A stretch of DNA of 64,000 bases from NCBI GenBank assembly GCA_002118135.1, contig BDIU01000045.1, forward strand, positions 248,001 through 312,000, written 5' to 3'. The position numbers and the translations under genes were made by a program. Positions 22,552 to 33,600 of the stretch are shown one piece after another. The stretch is from Trebouxia sp. TZW2008. Taxonomy: Eukaryota; Chlorophyta; Trebouxiophyceae; Trebouxiales; Trebouxiaceae. Each line of letters opens with the position of its first letter. The first letter of the stretch is position 1. The notes beneath the pieces were generated by a model. The model saw nothing but the letters and a program-made list of their open reading frames with translations. It was not told the DNA's origin and did not search any database.

Positions 22552-25500
22552 ATGGAGGCTGAGTCTCTCCCAGCAGACATCAAGGCTGTAAACAAGATAG
22601 CTGAGAAAAGCAGCCATTCTGTTTCGTATTCAGCACACACAATCGCAAGCTGGGGAGCGAAAGACAGCCTCAGCAAGGGCAAAAACAGGCCATCTGCGAC
22701 GGGCAGCCTATACTACACAGCTTCTGAGAGCGAAGGCAGGAGCGAATTAGGCTCAGTTTACGACGCTATCAGCTTGCCAGATTCTGATGATGACTTCCAA
22801 GTTGAGGTGGAATCTGCAAGTAAGATACTGGCTTTAGGGCTTGCTTGCCGGGTACTCAGTGCTTGCATCTGTTCATGCTAGTTAAGTCCTGCTGGAATCA
22901 GCAGTCTTGATACAAGATTGTTTGCGTCCTGGTCTGCTACATCAGCATGTTCCTTGCTTGCAGCGCTTATTCTCAGTTAGACATCACTTGTGCATGATGT
23001 TTTAAGCAGTGTGTTGAGCAGAATAAAGCATACAGGAAGCAACCCCACCATTCACAGGTGCCCTTGCCATTTCCGCAAGCCGTCTTGTAATGTTTTATAA
23101 CGTTTTACATCAAAACGTTTTGTTCGGCTATGATCTGCAGGTGAAGCGCCAAATGCAACAGAGGGCATAGAGACAGCAGAGCCTGTGATACTGTTTGAGG
23201 GCGCAGGGTTGGGAAGCAGGAGTGCTGCGGCTGCAAACGTGCCAGATGAGGAGTTTGATTATGCCTTTACAGATAGCAAGAGACAGGTGTGTAAAACACA
23301 GTTGCTCAATGGCAAGATTTTCTCAACTCACTCATACTCAGCTTGACTTTACACAGTGGTGTTACTTTTGGCCTGCACTGATACTGACAATGTATGCGAC
23401 CAGACTTGGGATGACTTCTGCTCGTGCCTTGCATGACAAGCATTGAGCTTTTCCTTGCTAAAAAGCAGAGGCAAGTTTGTGCTTGATGTTCATAGGCAAG
23501 GCTCACACGTGCTCTGACTTGTTGCAGAACTTCTACAGAGTGAAATACGCTGCCTGCTGTTGCCACAAACACAGAAGCATGTTTGTTCTACAAGAAGAAG
23601 CCATTCACAGTCATCCTCACTGTTATGCCCACCCTCTTTTCATCACATAACTCGCAGCAATACTACAGGGTGAGACATATCAGCGTGTGTCAGGCTCAGC
23701 CGCCACCACCATATCTCATTACATCCCTGCACCAAGCAGATCTAGGCAGCCCAGCAGAGGACACTGATCAAGTAGCATCTTTGGCGCATTTGCATCAACT
23801 GGCTTATGCACGAACACCATCTGATTCAGCGTGGCATGTGAGTGCAGGGTGAGACATATCAGCGTGTGTACCAGACGCAGCCAGCTCCAGCACATCTCAT
23901 CACATCCCTGCATCAAGCACATCTAGGCAGCTCAGCAGAGGAGTCTGAAGAGGGCAGTGACCAAGTGTCAGAGTCAGATGGTGGGCTGATTCATGATGAT
24001 GACACACCGGCTGAGCCCTCACCTGCTCCCTCAGCTGCTCTAGATCAGGTAAGCAAGCGCCTGTCCATGTGCAAGCTGAAGGCAATGATCAAGCTGCTTG
24101 ACCAAAGGCATCTGGCCATGCCTTGAAGATGTTAAATTGGCACAATGTCTCTGCCCATGCATAATTGCAAGTCTTTACATGTCAATGGGAGATTTGATTC
24201 CATTCCATTCCTTCTGTTGAGCACACATGTCTAGCAATTGACTTGGGCTGTGTCATGGCAGGGCCACAATGCTGCAGCAAGCACCTCAGGCGCAGCTGAC
24301 GCTGCACCTCGCCACCGCAAGACCGCTTCTGCAGCAGGCGTGGACGGCATGTTTGAGCTTGACATAGACAGTGACTTTGAGCAAACAGTTGGCAGAAGCA
24401 GTTTTGCCGCTAGGAGTTCTGAGCCTGCATCAGACCCTACCCCTGCCACAGTAGCATCCACATCACAGGGGCAGTTGCCAACCACTACTGCTCATGTAGC
24501 ATCAACGTCAAGCGAGGATGCTGCAAGCAAAGTTGCGCACAGTGAGCAGAAAACCAGCCACTCAGCTCAGCATGCACAGCAGCCCATGCCAGACTCTGTC
24601 CCTGTGGACGCGCTCTCCCCAGTCCCTATTCTAAGCCCTGTACCAACTGTCTCTAACACCTCTACCCCTTCAGTCAGGCAACAGCCAAACCCTGCTGATA
24701 GCACAGCTCAAGTGCCAACCCACACTGGCACTTCTGTCGCTTCAGTCAGACATCAGGCAGCCGCTGCTGACAGCGCAGCACAGGTTGATTTGGAGGATAT
24801 AGACCTGGGGGAGGTGAAGGGTCAGCCTGTGCCTTCAAAGGCAAATGTTGAAGGGCAGACAGCAGCAGATGAGTGGGAGGAAGTCAACTTGGCAAGGGCC
24901 AGGGAAATGGCTATGGATGCTCCTTCTGGTGCTATCCCAGGAGACAAGGTGCTGAAGCCGATGCTGAAACCAATTCTGACATCAGTTCTGGATGCAATGC
25001 ATTACTCTGTTGCGCATTGCTGCGTACACGGTGACTGTTTGCGCGGCATGTATGTGCCTTGCAGAGGTCATGTATGTATCCATGACTTGCTCACCCAGCA
25101 GAGCTTCCTGCATGCTGCTGTTGCATCGTGCTTGAACCACAATGCATTTTGCAAAGCAAAACATTGGCAATCTCATGCTGTTGCTACACAGTGCTGGACA
25201 GCAGGGCATGACCAACATCATCAAATAGTCAATGCACACCATTCGACAGCAACTTGTAAGCACTCAGTGCGTTCCACGGCCATAGGTGCGGTATCAGGAG
25301 GCGCTTGACTACCTCCTGTCAGCCAATGTCAAGGCAATCAAGAAGACGTTGCCAAAGCAAAGGCTCAGTCAGAGGCTTGCATCGTGCTTCATGCACACAA
25401 GTAAGGTAATTGATGCAGCTGTCTGCCTCTGGCAACCTCTCAACTATCAGCTGTGTTTGTGACAGTCGATACTTCTCAAGACTGCTTGTTCCCTGACTTC

Positions 25501-27872
25501 AGCTGTTTACACATGCTGCATTCCTCAGATGTTCATATGGCAACACTGTCAGTCACCACTGTGTTGCTGCACAAACTGTGGCAAGAAGCATATTGCAAAT
25601 TGCTGACTTGACACACGCAGCAGAGAGTCAGAACGCACATGCTTGTTATTGGCATACCTGCTTGTACCTGCTGCATTTGTCATGCTATGCTGATGTGATG
25701 CATGCACTGCAATTACTACACGTAGTGTGCTCATGTAATGCTTACAAAAGCACACTCATACGCAGAATATCTTTGTGCAGCATGACTTTTTTTTGGGATG
25801 TTTCACTAGGTCATGGCTTCCCTAAACCTGAAATACACATGGTTGCTGCCAGTGTGTGGGGCATGCAATCAGCCTTGTTGGCTGAAGCACGTACAAGTCA
25901 GCTTGTTGTTCTTATCTCATGCATACATTGTCACAGTCAAGATACTTCCTTTATCTGCAGCCCAACAAGAGGTTGGAGAAGGAGCGCACTATACTGCTGT
26001 GCTTAGCCAAGATGCCCTTTGATGACAGTGACATCATGAATACCTGCATCCTGCAGTATGTACATGTATGCGCTCACTGTAAGTGTCATGCTCTGCAGTC
26101 CAACAAGAGGTTGGAGAAGGAGCGCACTAGACTGCTGTGCTTAGCCAAGATGCCCTTTGGTGACAGTGACATCATGCATACCTGCGTCCTGCAGTATGTA
26201 CATGTATGCGCTCACTGTAACTGTCATGCTCTGCAGTCCAACAAGAGGTTGGAGAAGGAGCGTACAAGATTGTTGTGCTTGGCCAAGATGGCCTTTGATG
26301 ACAGTGACATCATGCATCTGCGCCTGCTACAGTCTGTCTACATGACATACACAGGCGAAGCAGGTCCTGTCAGCAGGTACACACATCATACTTTTCTGCA
26401 GGAGCATTGCTGCCGGTGCTTGTCACATCTGTTCTATTTGTCTTCGTTCATTGTAGTCAGTGTTGGTGAGTGGACTGATTACGACTGAGCGTCACATCAG
26501 CGTTCCATCATGCCGGCCTCTTGTCTGTATCAAAAGAAAACTTGATTAGGCTCCAACACCTGTGTAGGGTCCAGCCTACAACAGTGAGAGCTTTGGTCGC
26601 AGCACGAAGCAATGTGTGTTGCTTGCCACTATTGCTGCCCTACAATGGTGTGCAAGCATGGGTCTCATGCTGCTGTTCTTGCTGATGGCTGAAGGCACGC
26701 TCACTTTGGCGAGTTGCTCAAGTTGCAGGCCAAGCGTTTTGAGTGTCAAAACCCATGCAAACTGACTGCTGCTTACGTTTTTTGTTTATACTCAGCTTGC
26801 AACCATGCAAGAGTAGCCTGCCTCACATGGTGAGTGACATTTGCTCGGCAGTGAGAGTGAATTTGATGTGCGCTGAGCAGGTATGGTGCCCATTGGGCCA
26901 AGATTGGCTTCCAAGGCAGTGACCCAACCACTGATCTGAGGGGCTGCGGCATTCTAGGCCTACTGCACCTGCTGCTGTTGCATGAGCATGACCCTGCAAA
27001 TGCTCAGGCCATCTCCAAGTAAGTACCTGCCATCTGACGCCTGCTATACTTGCTGCTATTGCTTGAGGATGTTCCCGCAAATGCTCAGGCCATCTCCAAA
27101 TAATGGTCAATTATGCAAGATGCATGGCAAGCAAGTACTGTCTGCATTAGCCTGCAAATGCTTAGGCCATCTCCAAGTAAGTGCCAGACATGTAAGGCTC
27201 CCGACATGCAAATACTGCCTGCATAAGCCTACAAATGCTCAGGCTATCTCCAAGTATGTGTTATCGGTGCAAGACGCCTGCCAAGCCAGTTCTGTCTGTA
27301 CATTGTGCAAGCTGCCTTGCTTTTGACGCAGCAAACAGGTCTGATTGACGGTCCTGTGCGTTCAACTCATGATCAATCTGTCAACAGCTGGCCTTATGCC
27401 CGAGGGCAGCTTTGCATGTCCTTGAATTATGCTGAAACTTCTTCCCTGGGATGTAATGTGCAGCTGACACGCATCATAATCTTCTCTGGGCATTGTAAGC
27501 GCTTCTGCTCAGCGCAGCAACAGTATATGTGCTCACATTTGTAGGCACTTCAATCCAGTTTGGGCAAAATTGATGTATACTCGCAGGTTGTTCAAGGAGA
27601 CCGACTTTCCCCTAGCAGCAGTGTCTTTGAACGTCACAAAGTGGACGCTTCAAATGGTGCGTGACCGCAGGCTAACATCTGCAGCCAAGAAGCAACAGTC
27701 TGCTGTTACAGCTGCCTCTGACTTCTACATAGGTGCATTTTACACACTGTACAATCATTGGAAGACCAACAAATGCACCATGGCGGATTCTGGCAATGTG
27801 CTGAAAGAGGTCGAGAAGCTGGCGTGCAATAACAAAAAAGATATGATCACCAAAGCCGGCACAAAATTGTAG
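22552..27872 (+). CDS. ELMO-domain protein with long acidic disordered N-terminus
   Basis: ELMO/ELMOD proteins act with small GTPases: ELMODs are GAPs for Arf/Arl proteins and ELMO works with DOCK exchange factors. Eight exons join in phase: 22552-22819, 23141-23286, 23848-24048, 24262-24948, 25286-25405, 26237-26376, 26881-27018 and 27587-27872, giving 661 aa. Residues 1-435 are Ser/Ala/Asp-rich and disordered, with acidic clusters ([24 protein letters not shown]). The ELMO domain follows: [33 protein letters not shown] (domain hallmark), [28 protein letters not shown] and [26 protein letters not shown] lies where ELMODs place their GAP region; I did not establish the catalytic arginine. The frame permits isoforms that include two further copies of exon 6 (25961-26236). 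Three separate exon-segment duplications lie in its introns. Confidence 0.85.
23669..23847 (+). pseudogene. Frameshifted upstream copy of ELMO-gene exon 3
   Basis: A tandem duplicate of the first part of exon 3 (23848 onward), 179 bp upstream. Both begin GGTGAGACATATCAGCGTGTG after an acceptor-like CAG, and both contain CTGCA(C/T)CAAGCA(G/C)ATCTAGGCAG. The upstream copy lacks two bases where the real exon reads TGTACCAG, which shifts its frame. It therefore looks like a broken duplicate exon; splicing it in would destroy the reading frame. Confidence 0.7.
25961..26374 (+). repeat. Triplicated exon, 138-bp period (ELMO gene)
   Basis: Three copies begin at 25961, 26099 and 26237, each after an acceptor-like CTGCAG/CTCTGCAG and each coding NKRLEKERT(I/R)LLCLAKM. 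The spacing is exactly 138 bp, or 46 codons, so all three read through as one open frame without a stop. Alternatively each copy ends at CTGCA|GTATGT, followed by a 43-nt pseudo-intron. Only the third copy continues into [18 protein letters not shown] and the rest of the ELMO domain. The normal domain has one such helix, so copy 3 is taken as the constitutive exon. Confidence 0.8.
26997..27260 (+). repeat. Four-copy array of an exon 3' end with its splice donor (ELMO exon 7)
   Basis: The segment AATGCTCAGGCCATCTCCAA followed by GTAAGT closes exon 7 at 27018. It recurs near 27077, 27154 and 27231, spacing 77-80 bp. The donor is lost in copy 2 (AATAAT) but intact in copies 3 (GTAAGT at 27177) and 4 (GTATGT at 27254). 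These are candidate alternative donor sites or decoys. Confidence 0.8.
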
Positions 27873-28564
27873 GCGTGGTAGACTGCTTTTGTAGGCTCTG
27901 CATGATTTAGGAAGCAGTCCCTTGATTTCTGTAGCATGAATTGTTCAGCATGATGTGTATGCCCAGCTCAACAGTCGGTCCTTTCAGCTCAATCCGTCAA
28001 CACTTGCATAATGTCATGCCTGGCACATAGTGGCAGGCAAGCTGGATGTTCAGACAGGGTGTGAAGTTGTTTTACGTTTATGGTGTGGGCTGTTTCAAGC
28101 CATGACTTGCATTTGAAAACCAGGTTTGCTTCATGATCACTAAAGACGCAGATGTAAGAATGCGTGCTTGGCTACATTACATGTCATACGCATGTTCAAA
28201 GAGACACAAACAACAGTAACTCTGTACCTGTAATATGCTTGGTGCTTGTAGTCAGCACCTCACGATGCCACACACGATGACCACACCAACTGCTTCCAGC
28301 TGTCAAGACTCTCTGTGCATTAAACCCAAATCGGTTGTAATTTGCTGCCCAAGCAGCTTGCTCTTGTTGAGATGCATCAGCTTAGGTGTAAGAGGTGTCG
28401 CAGATACTCTTATGCTTTGAGTCTCAAGCAGCTTGCTCTTCTTGAGATGCAGGCGTTATGCCCAGCGTTATGGCGTTATGCCCACCTGCCAAGTGCTCAG
28501 CCAAGTGCTCGATTTGCGCTGCATCTTGGTTCTGAAGCCTTGCTTTCGAAGGATTCCGGCGGTC
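27873..28564. other. Intergenic region between the ELMO and LRR genes
   Basis: 692 bp holding the ELMO 3' UTR and the LRR promoter. It carries one copy of a dispersed repeat at about 28366-28435 (also found at 31855 and 32072) and a short internal doubling of AAGCAGCTTGCTCTTBTTGAGATGC near 28351 and 28426. No coding exon was supported. Confidence 0.5.
28366..28435 (+). repeat. Dispersed repeat family 2, copy 1
   Basis: It carries GATGCATCAGCTTAGGTGT, then AGGTGTCGCAGATACTC and TTTGAGTCTCAA. The same ordered motifs occur at about 31855-31925 and 32072-32140 inside the coiled-coil gene, same orientation. It is not related to the TIR element. Function unknown. Confidence 0.6.
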
Positions 28565-30310
28565 ATGCCACTTTCACAGCCCGCCGTGGATGTAGATGAC
28601 TGGGAAGACGAAGACGGTAAGCATCACTGATCTGGCACTTCGTCAACACTGCGCCTGACGGCTGAAACAATGCCTGATTGTCCTGCAGAGCTCCTCAAGC
28701 CCACAACGACAGGCAGGACATCCGACCAGACTCCAAACTTTGCCTTGAGACAGCGCTTGATAGGCTCTCAGAGAGACTCAAGGGGTACAGGTGGCATGCA
28801 GCCTTCGAAAGGTGCTCATACTCTACAGGCCTACTGTCTAGGTACGTTGAATGCTATATAGATTCCTTTGGTATCGGCTGACCTGCATGTGGTGTGTGCG
28901 AATCTGTGTTCTGGCACACACAGGCTGCCTTGGTCAATATATAGAGGAGCTCCTCCTATGCGGACAAGAAGTTTTGCCACTCCTCCCTCCTGATGCCAAA
29001 GCTTGTTTGATGGCCATCGCTCGCAGACGGGTGAGCTAGCGGCCTTGACGCAATGCAAACCCAATGCACTATTGCCATGCACCTGTGTGCAATCTGCAGG
29101 CTCGAATTCACGGTGTGTTGAGATTGCCTGCTTTAGGGACAACAAATGGATCATACGCTCATACACATGTACATCTATGAAACTGCCCACTTTGCAAGGG
29201 ACACATGCATCATGTACTCTTTTGCATGTACGCACAGGTTGATTTGAAGTTCTCTGCGCAGGGGCTGTTGGACAATAAAGCACTTGAAAAGCTCATTGAC
29301 AGCAGCTTGACAGCCCTGGACATAGCTCACAGCCAAGTGACAGACGCAGCATTGCAGAATGCACTACAGACCACCCCAAATCTGCTGTCTGTTGATGTGA
29401 CTGGATGCCAAGTGTCACAGAGGACAGTGCGCTCTTTAGGCACATGGTGCCCTCAGCTGCAGGTGCTTCGCTTAGGTTGGTCTGACTGCTATCAACAACT
29501 TATTTTTTTTCTTATCCATTCTGAACGTGTGCCAGACAAGCGCTTGCAGGACAAATGTGCTATCAACAATGCTCCACCGCTTGTGCAGGGGCTACACATT
29601 CTTTATGCAGCTTGCGCTGTTTGTTGACACTTGCTATTCTGACGGGCTGTCATTCCATGCAGGCAGCAGAGGTGCTTTAGATGACCGCGCATGGGCAATC
29701 AATATGAAACACATCATGCCCAGCGTTACGCAGCAGAGCAATGCTGCAGACTCATGGGAAGCTTTGTCACCACTGGCAGAGCTGTCAACTGCATCAGCTG
29801 AAGAGCAAAACAATGCAACATCAGCACTTGCTTGCTTATCACAACTCACATACCTCGTTTGGCCTCAGATACCTGCCAAAACATCAGATCTCCTAGCCAG
29901 AAGATTCCCCAAAGTGGTTGTCAACCCAAAGTCGGGCTTTTGCTCAACAGAGGCTGATCAGAAAGCTGATCTGGATGAACAGTTCATGCAACTGGTGGCT
30001 CCCTTCTGGCAACAGGAAGAAGATCAGGTGAAACCCAAGTTACCAAATCTCATATTGACCAGCTTCTTTTGCTGTGTCTCCCAGATTGACCTTACAATCA
30101 ATAATTCTCACGCTCAAACAAGTTTGTTTCATACAGGAACCTGAAGAGCCGGAACATGTTGTGCCATTGTCTGAGCGCTTCAGAATGGCATACATTTCCA
30201 GGGCGCAGCGAATAGCTGCAAAATCAGAAAGGAACTACCAGCAAAGAAAAAGACGCGAGCTGCGCAACAACACAGTACTTCAGGCATTGGCGAGATTCAA
30301 GTATCTGTGA
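28565..30310 (+). CDS. Leucine-rich-repeat (RNI-like) protein with basic C-terminus
   Basis: Function not recognised. Six exons join in phase: 28565-28616, 28689-28811, 28924-29030, 29238-29475, 29663-30027 and 30137-30310, giving 352 aa. It opens with an acidic stretch (VDVDDWEDEDE). CLGQYIEELL and LLPPDAKACLMAIARRR resemble the F-box-like lead-in found before leucine-rich repeats in RNI-type proteins. Exon 4 has two or three repeats (SLTALDIAHSQVTDAAL, LLSVDVTGCQVSQRTV, PQLQVLRLG). Exon 5 holds LSQLTYLVWPQI and a linker, and exon 6 ends in a basic helix (RAQRIAAKSERNYQQRKRR) that could be nuclear. Exon 2 is the weak point: another frame there (LDRLSERLKGYRWHAAFER) also looks protein-like but does not fit the flanking phases. 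Confidence 0.7.
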
Positions 30311-30611
30311 CTGCCCTCAGTATACTGTACACATACCTACAGCTGCAGACAACAGACTCAACCACATGTAGCACAAACTCTGTACACTAGGCATGCTCTT
30401 CATTTAGTTGTTAGATACAGACACGCATATCCTGCACAAGCCAGCATGTCCATGGAGACTTTGTGAATTGTTGATACAATAAGCTGGATTGACAACTGAC
30501 AGCAAGCGCATTTAGCCGTAATTGCTTAAGTCACACACCTAGCTGGGCCTGCTGAGCCTGTCTAGCACACATTTAGAATGAAAGATTGAACAGCCTCAAA
30601 CTGATGTGCAA
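30311..30611. other. Convergent intergenic region (LRR gene / coiled-coil gene)
   Basis: 301 bp holding the two 3' UTRs. It contains one copy of a 33-bp sequence (30537-30569) repeated exactly at 38275-38307. Confidence 0.5.
30537..30569. repeat. 33-bp exact repeat, copy 1
   Basis: Begins ACCTAGCTGGGCCTGCTGAG and ends CTGTCTAGCACA. It is identical to 38275-38307, 7.7 kb away. This copy lies just beyond the stop codon of the coiled-coil gene, hence probably in its 3' UTR. Confidence 0.85.
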
Positions 30612-33600
30612 CTACAAGAGAAGCATCTGCGCCATCTGCTCTAGCCTGCGCAGTTTTGCTTGTGTTGACTCGACCTGGGCTTCAGATGCTGTAGAGACAG
30701 GACTGCCGTCATAAGAATGGCTGACCTCAGAGACAGAAAAACGTTGAGGAGCATAGGTCTGAATGTTCGGGTTCAAATTTAGAATTGGGTTTGCGCCCAG
30801 GCTTGGAAGAGTGTTTGAATCCTGGTTTGAAATTGATTTTCTGGGCACTGACGCAGCGGCATTGCTGATATCTCGCAGACTGCAGTTTGCTTGGCTCTGT
30901 GCTGGTAGGGGTGACTGTCTCAATTCAATAGGGTCATGATTCTCTTGCAGTCCGGAATCCTGCCTCTGATGTTCACTACCACTACAGCTTGCTGACTTGC
31001 CCATAGTCTGCTGAGGAGTTCTGCTGTGTACATGTTCCTTGCCAGTGCCAGCGTTTGTTTCAACATTCTCAGCAGAGCTCGGTTTTAGGGGCAATGCTGC
31101 TTTGCTGGATGCAAGTTTGCCAAGTAAGCCGTTCTGCCTCAGTGTGGCAGCCAGTGCGTTGCGCTCTTGTCGCATGACACGCAGCTGCACCTCTAGGTCT
31201 GCCTTTGCGCCTTGCACTTCCTGAAATTCAGCATGCAAGCAATTGATCCAGTGGGCAGAAGCTCGATACATAGCATGGTGAGTGCAAAAGCTGCTGCAAG
31301 ACTTTGCAGAGCAATCCCTGAATGTGCTTTCTGGGGCTTAGCATTTTAGGCTGATGGCTTTTGTCCTTGGCATGCTAGGCAGGGCAAGGGCATGCGTCAA
31401 ATTTGCAGAGTCAAAGATCAGAAGGGAGATTATAGCTGACCTGCATTTGCTGTGAGGCAGCTGTGGCATCCTTGCGTGACATGTGACCCTTAGCCAACTG
31501 CCTTTCCAACTGCCGAAGCAGCTGCTGGGATCGCCTGCACTCTGTTTGGCTCATCTGCAAGTCTTTTTGCACGGCAGCCATTTCCTGCATTGCGGAAACA
31601 TGCACAAATCAACTGATTGCATTGGCAGTCAGGTTTGCCCCAACAGCTTGCCAGCAGTTGACATCAGCAACGCAAATGAGTCCATGAGAGGGGCAGATTG
31701 ACAGTGATCATGCACGCAAGAAGGCTAGCCGCAACAGTTCTGCTTGGTCGGCAACTTACAGCACAGCTTCAGTTGGACTTCAGCTTGATATACATGCAGC
31801 AGCCTCAGCAGCGACAGCTGTATTGACCATACTCTGTGCAGAGTTGTGCGGCATATGCATCAGCTAAGGTGTGAGTGGTGTCACAGATATTCTCATGCCC
31901 AGGCAATCTTTGAGTCTCAAATGCTCTGCTCGCAGGCAGGTCTGCAAAGCAGGGTCAGCAGTCATGCAAACAGCATGACCAGCTTTCACCAGATTTCAGC
32001 TCGCTACAGATGCAGCAGCCTCAGCAGTGACAGCTGTGTTGACTATATTCTGTGCAGAATTGTGCGGCATATGCATCAGCTTAGGTGTGAGTGGTGTCGC
32101 AGACACTCCCATCCCCAAGTGACCTTTGAGTCTCAAACTACATGACCTTGATCCAGATGCCAAGACTTCATAGCCTTACAATGTTCAGAGTTTCAAAGTG
32201 ACAGATCCTTGTTGAGTGTGACACAAACAATGCCTCACAGTATTAATCCAGCATGAACTGCACATGAGTGCTGTTTGACTGTTTCATGCAGGACTTGCAC
32301 ACCTCGGATGCAGTCTCGGCTTTTTGATCAGTCTCAGCGTGCGCCAATTGCATGGTCTCCAGCTGGCTCTGGGACTCTGCCAACATGCGCTGATGCTGCT
32401 GCAGCTGCAAGCATATTCCATTCATCTGCTGCTGATGCCTGTCTGCCTCAGACTGAGCTTCTGCTTTGGCAATGCGCAGTGCGTCCTGGCAGGAAAGCAA
32501 TACAAGTTAGTTGCAGCTTCTGCCAAAATGGGCATGACAGGCTGCTGCATGGCCTCCAGCTGGCTCTGGGACTCTACCAACATGCTCTCAAGCTGCTGCA
32601 ACTGCAAGCGCATTGCATTCATCTGCTGCTGCTGATGCCTGTCTGCCTCAGACTGAGCTTCTGCTGTGGCGACGCCTGGCATGGCAACAACACAAGTCAG
32701 CTGCAAGCGCATTGCAACAGTCTGCTGGTGATGGCTCTCTGCCTCAGAGCGAGCTTCTGCTGTAGCCACCTTCAATGCACGCAAGCAGGCAAGCAATACA
32801 AGTCAGCTGCGAGCGCATTGCATGAGTCTGTTGGTGATGCCTCGCTGTCTCAAACTGAGCTTCGGCCGTGGCTACATGCAGTGCACCCTAGCATGCAAGC
32901 AAACCCAGCCAGCTGCAAGCGCATTGCATCAGTGTGCTGGTGTTGCCTCTCCGCCTCAGACTGAGCTTCTGCTGTGGCCATCTGCAGTACCTCCTGGCAT
33001 GCAAACAATACCAGACCTCAGCAGTTCTCTAGGAGTTGCCTTTTAGTGCAGCTTTGCAAGTTTGCTTCTGATCAAACCCTACCCTTGCAATACAAGTCAG
33101 CTGGAGTTTCTGCCAATGTTGCACTACAGGCTTGAGCATCAGATCAAGCTGTCCTTTGTTGGAAGTTAAGCCTCAAGCTGTCCACAGCACAAGGATGCTC
33201 AAGGACTTGAGTCTCGCTGACAGAAGGCAGCACAGCACAAAAGCCGCACATGTATCTGAAGGCAACGATTGTTGCTGAAGTATAAGCATGTTACACAAAG
33301 TCAGCAAGAGTGCTATAAAGTGAGACAAGCGTACCGAAGAGATGCGACGCTTTGTTGCTGTTCTGCTACGTGCTGTGCAGTCGGACATACAAGTACCACA
33401 GCAAATGCCTTTTTCCTGGTGTATAAGCGCTTTTCATAGAGTCTGACTAAAGAAGTAAGAGGGCCTTCAGGAAAAGTTACCTGGAGAGTTGCAACACTTT
33501 GCTGCAGCTCTGTCATGTGCTGTGCAGCCAGCTCTGCAGCTTTGACAGCACGGGCTTCGTACTCTGCTGCTTGATGCTGCTGCTCACCGTTTTTGATAAG

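Noticed and set aside
24231..24485. Minus-strand open frame inside ELMO exon 4
   Set aside because: Shadow of a long real exon with low-complexity Ala/Ser codons.
27587..27660. Possible donor GTGCGT after LQM in the last ELMO exon
   Set aside because: Reading through keeps the ELMO domain intact to the stop at 27872; splicing there would delete conserved residues.
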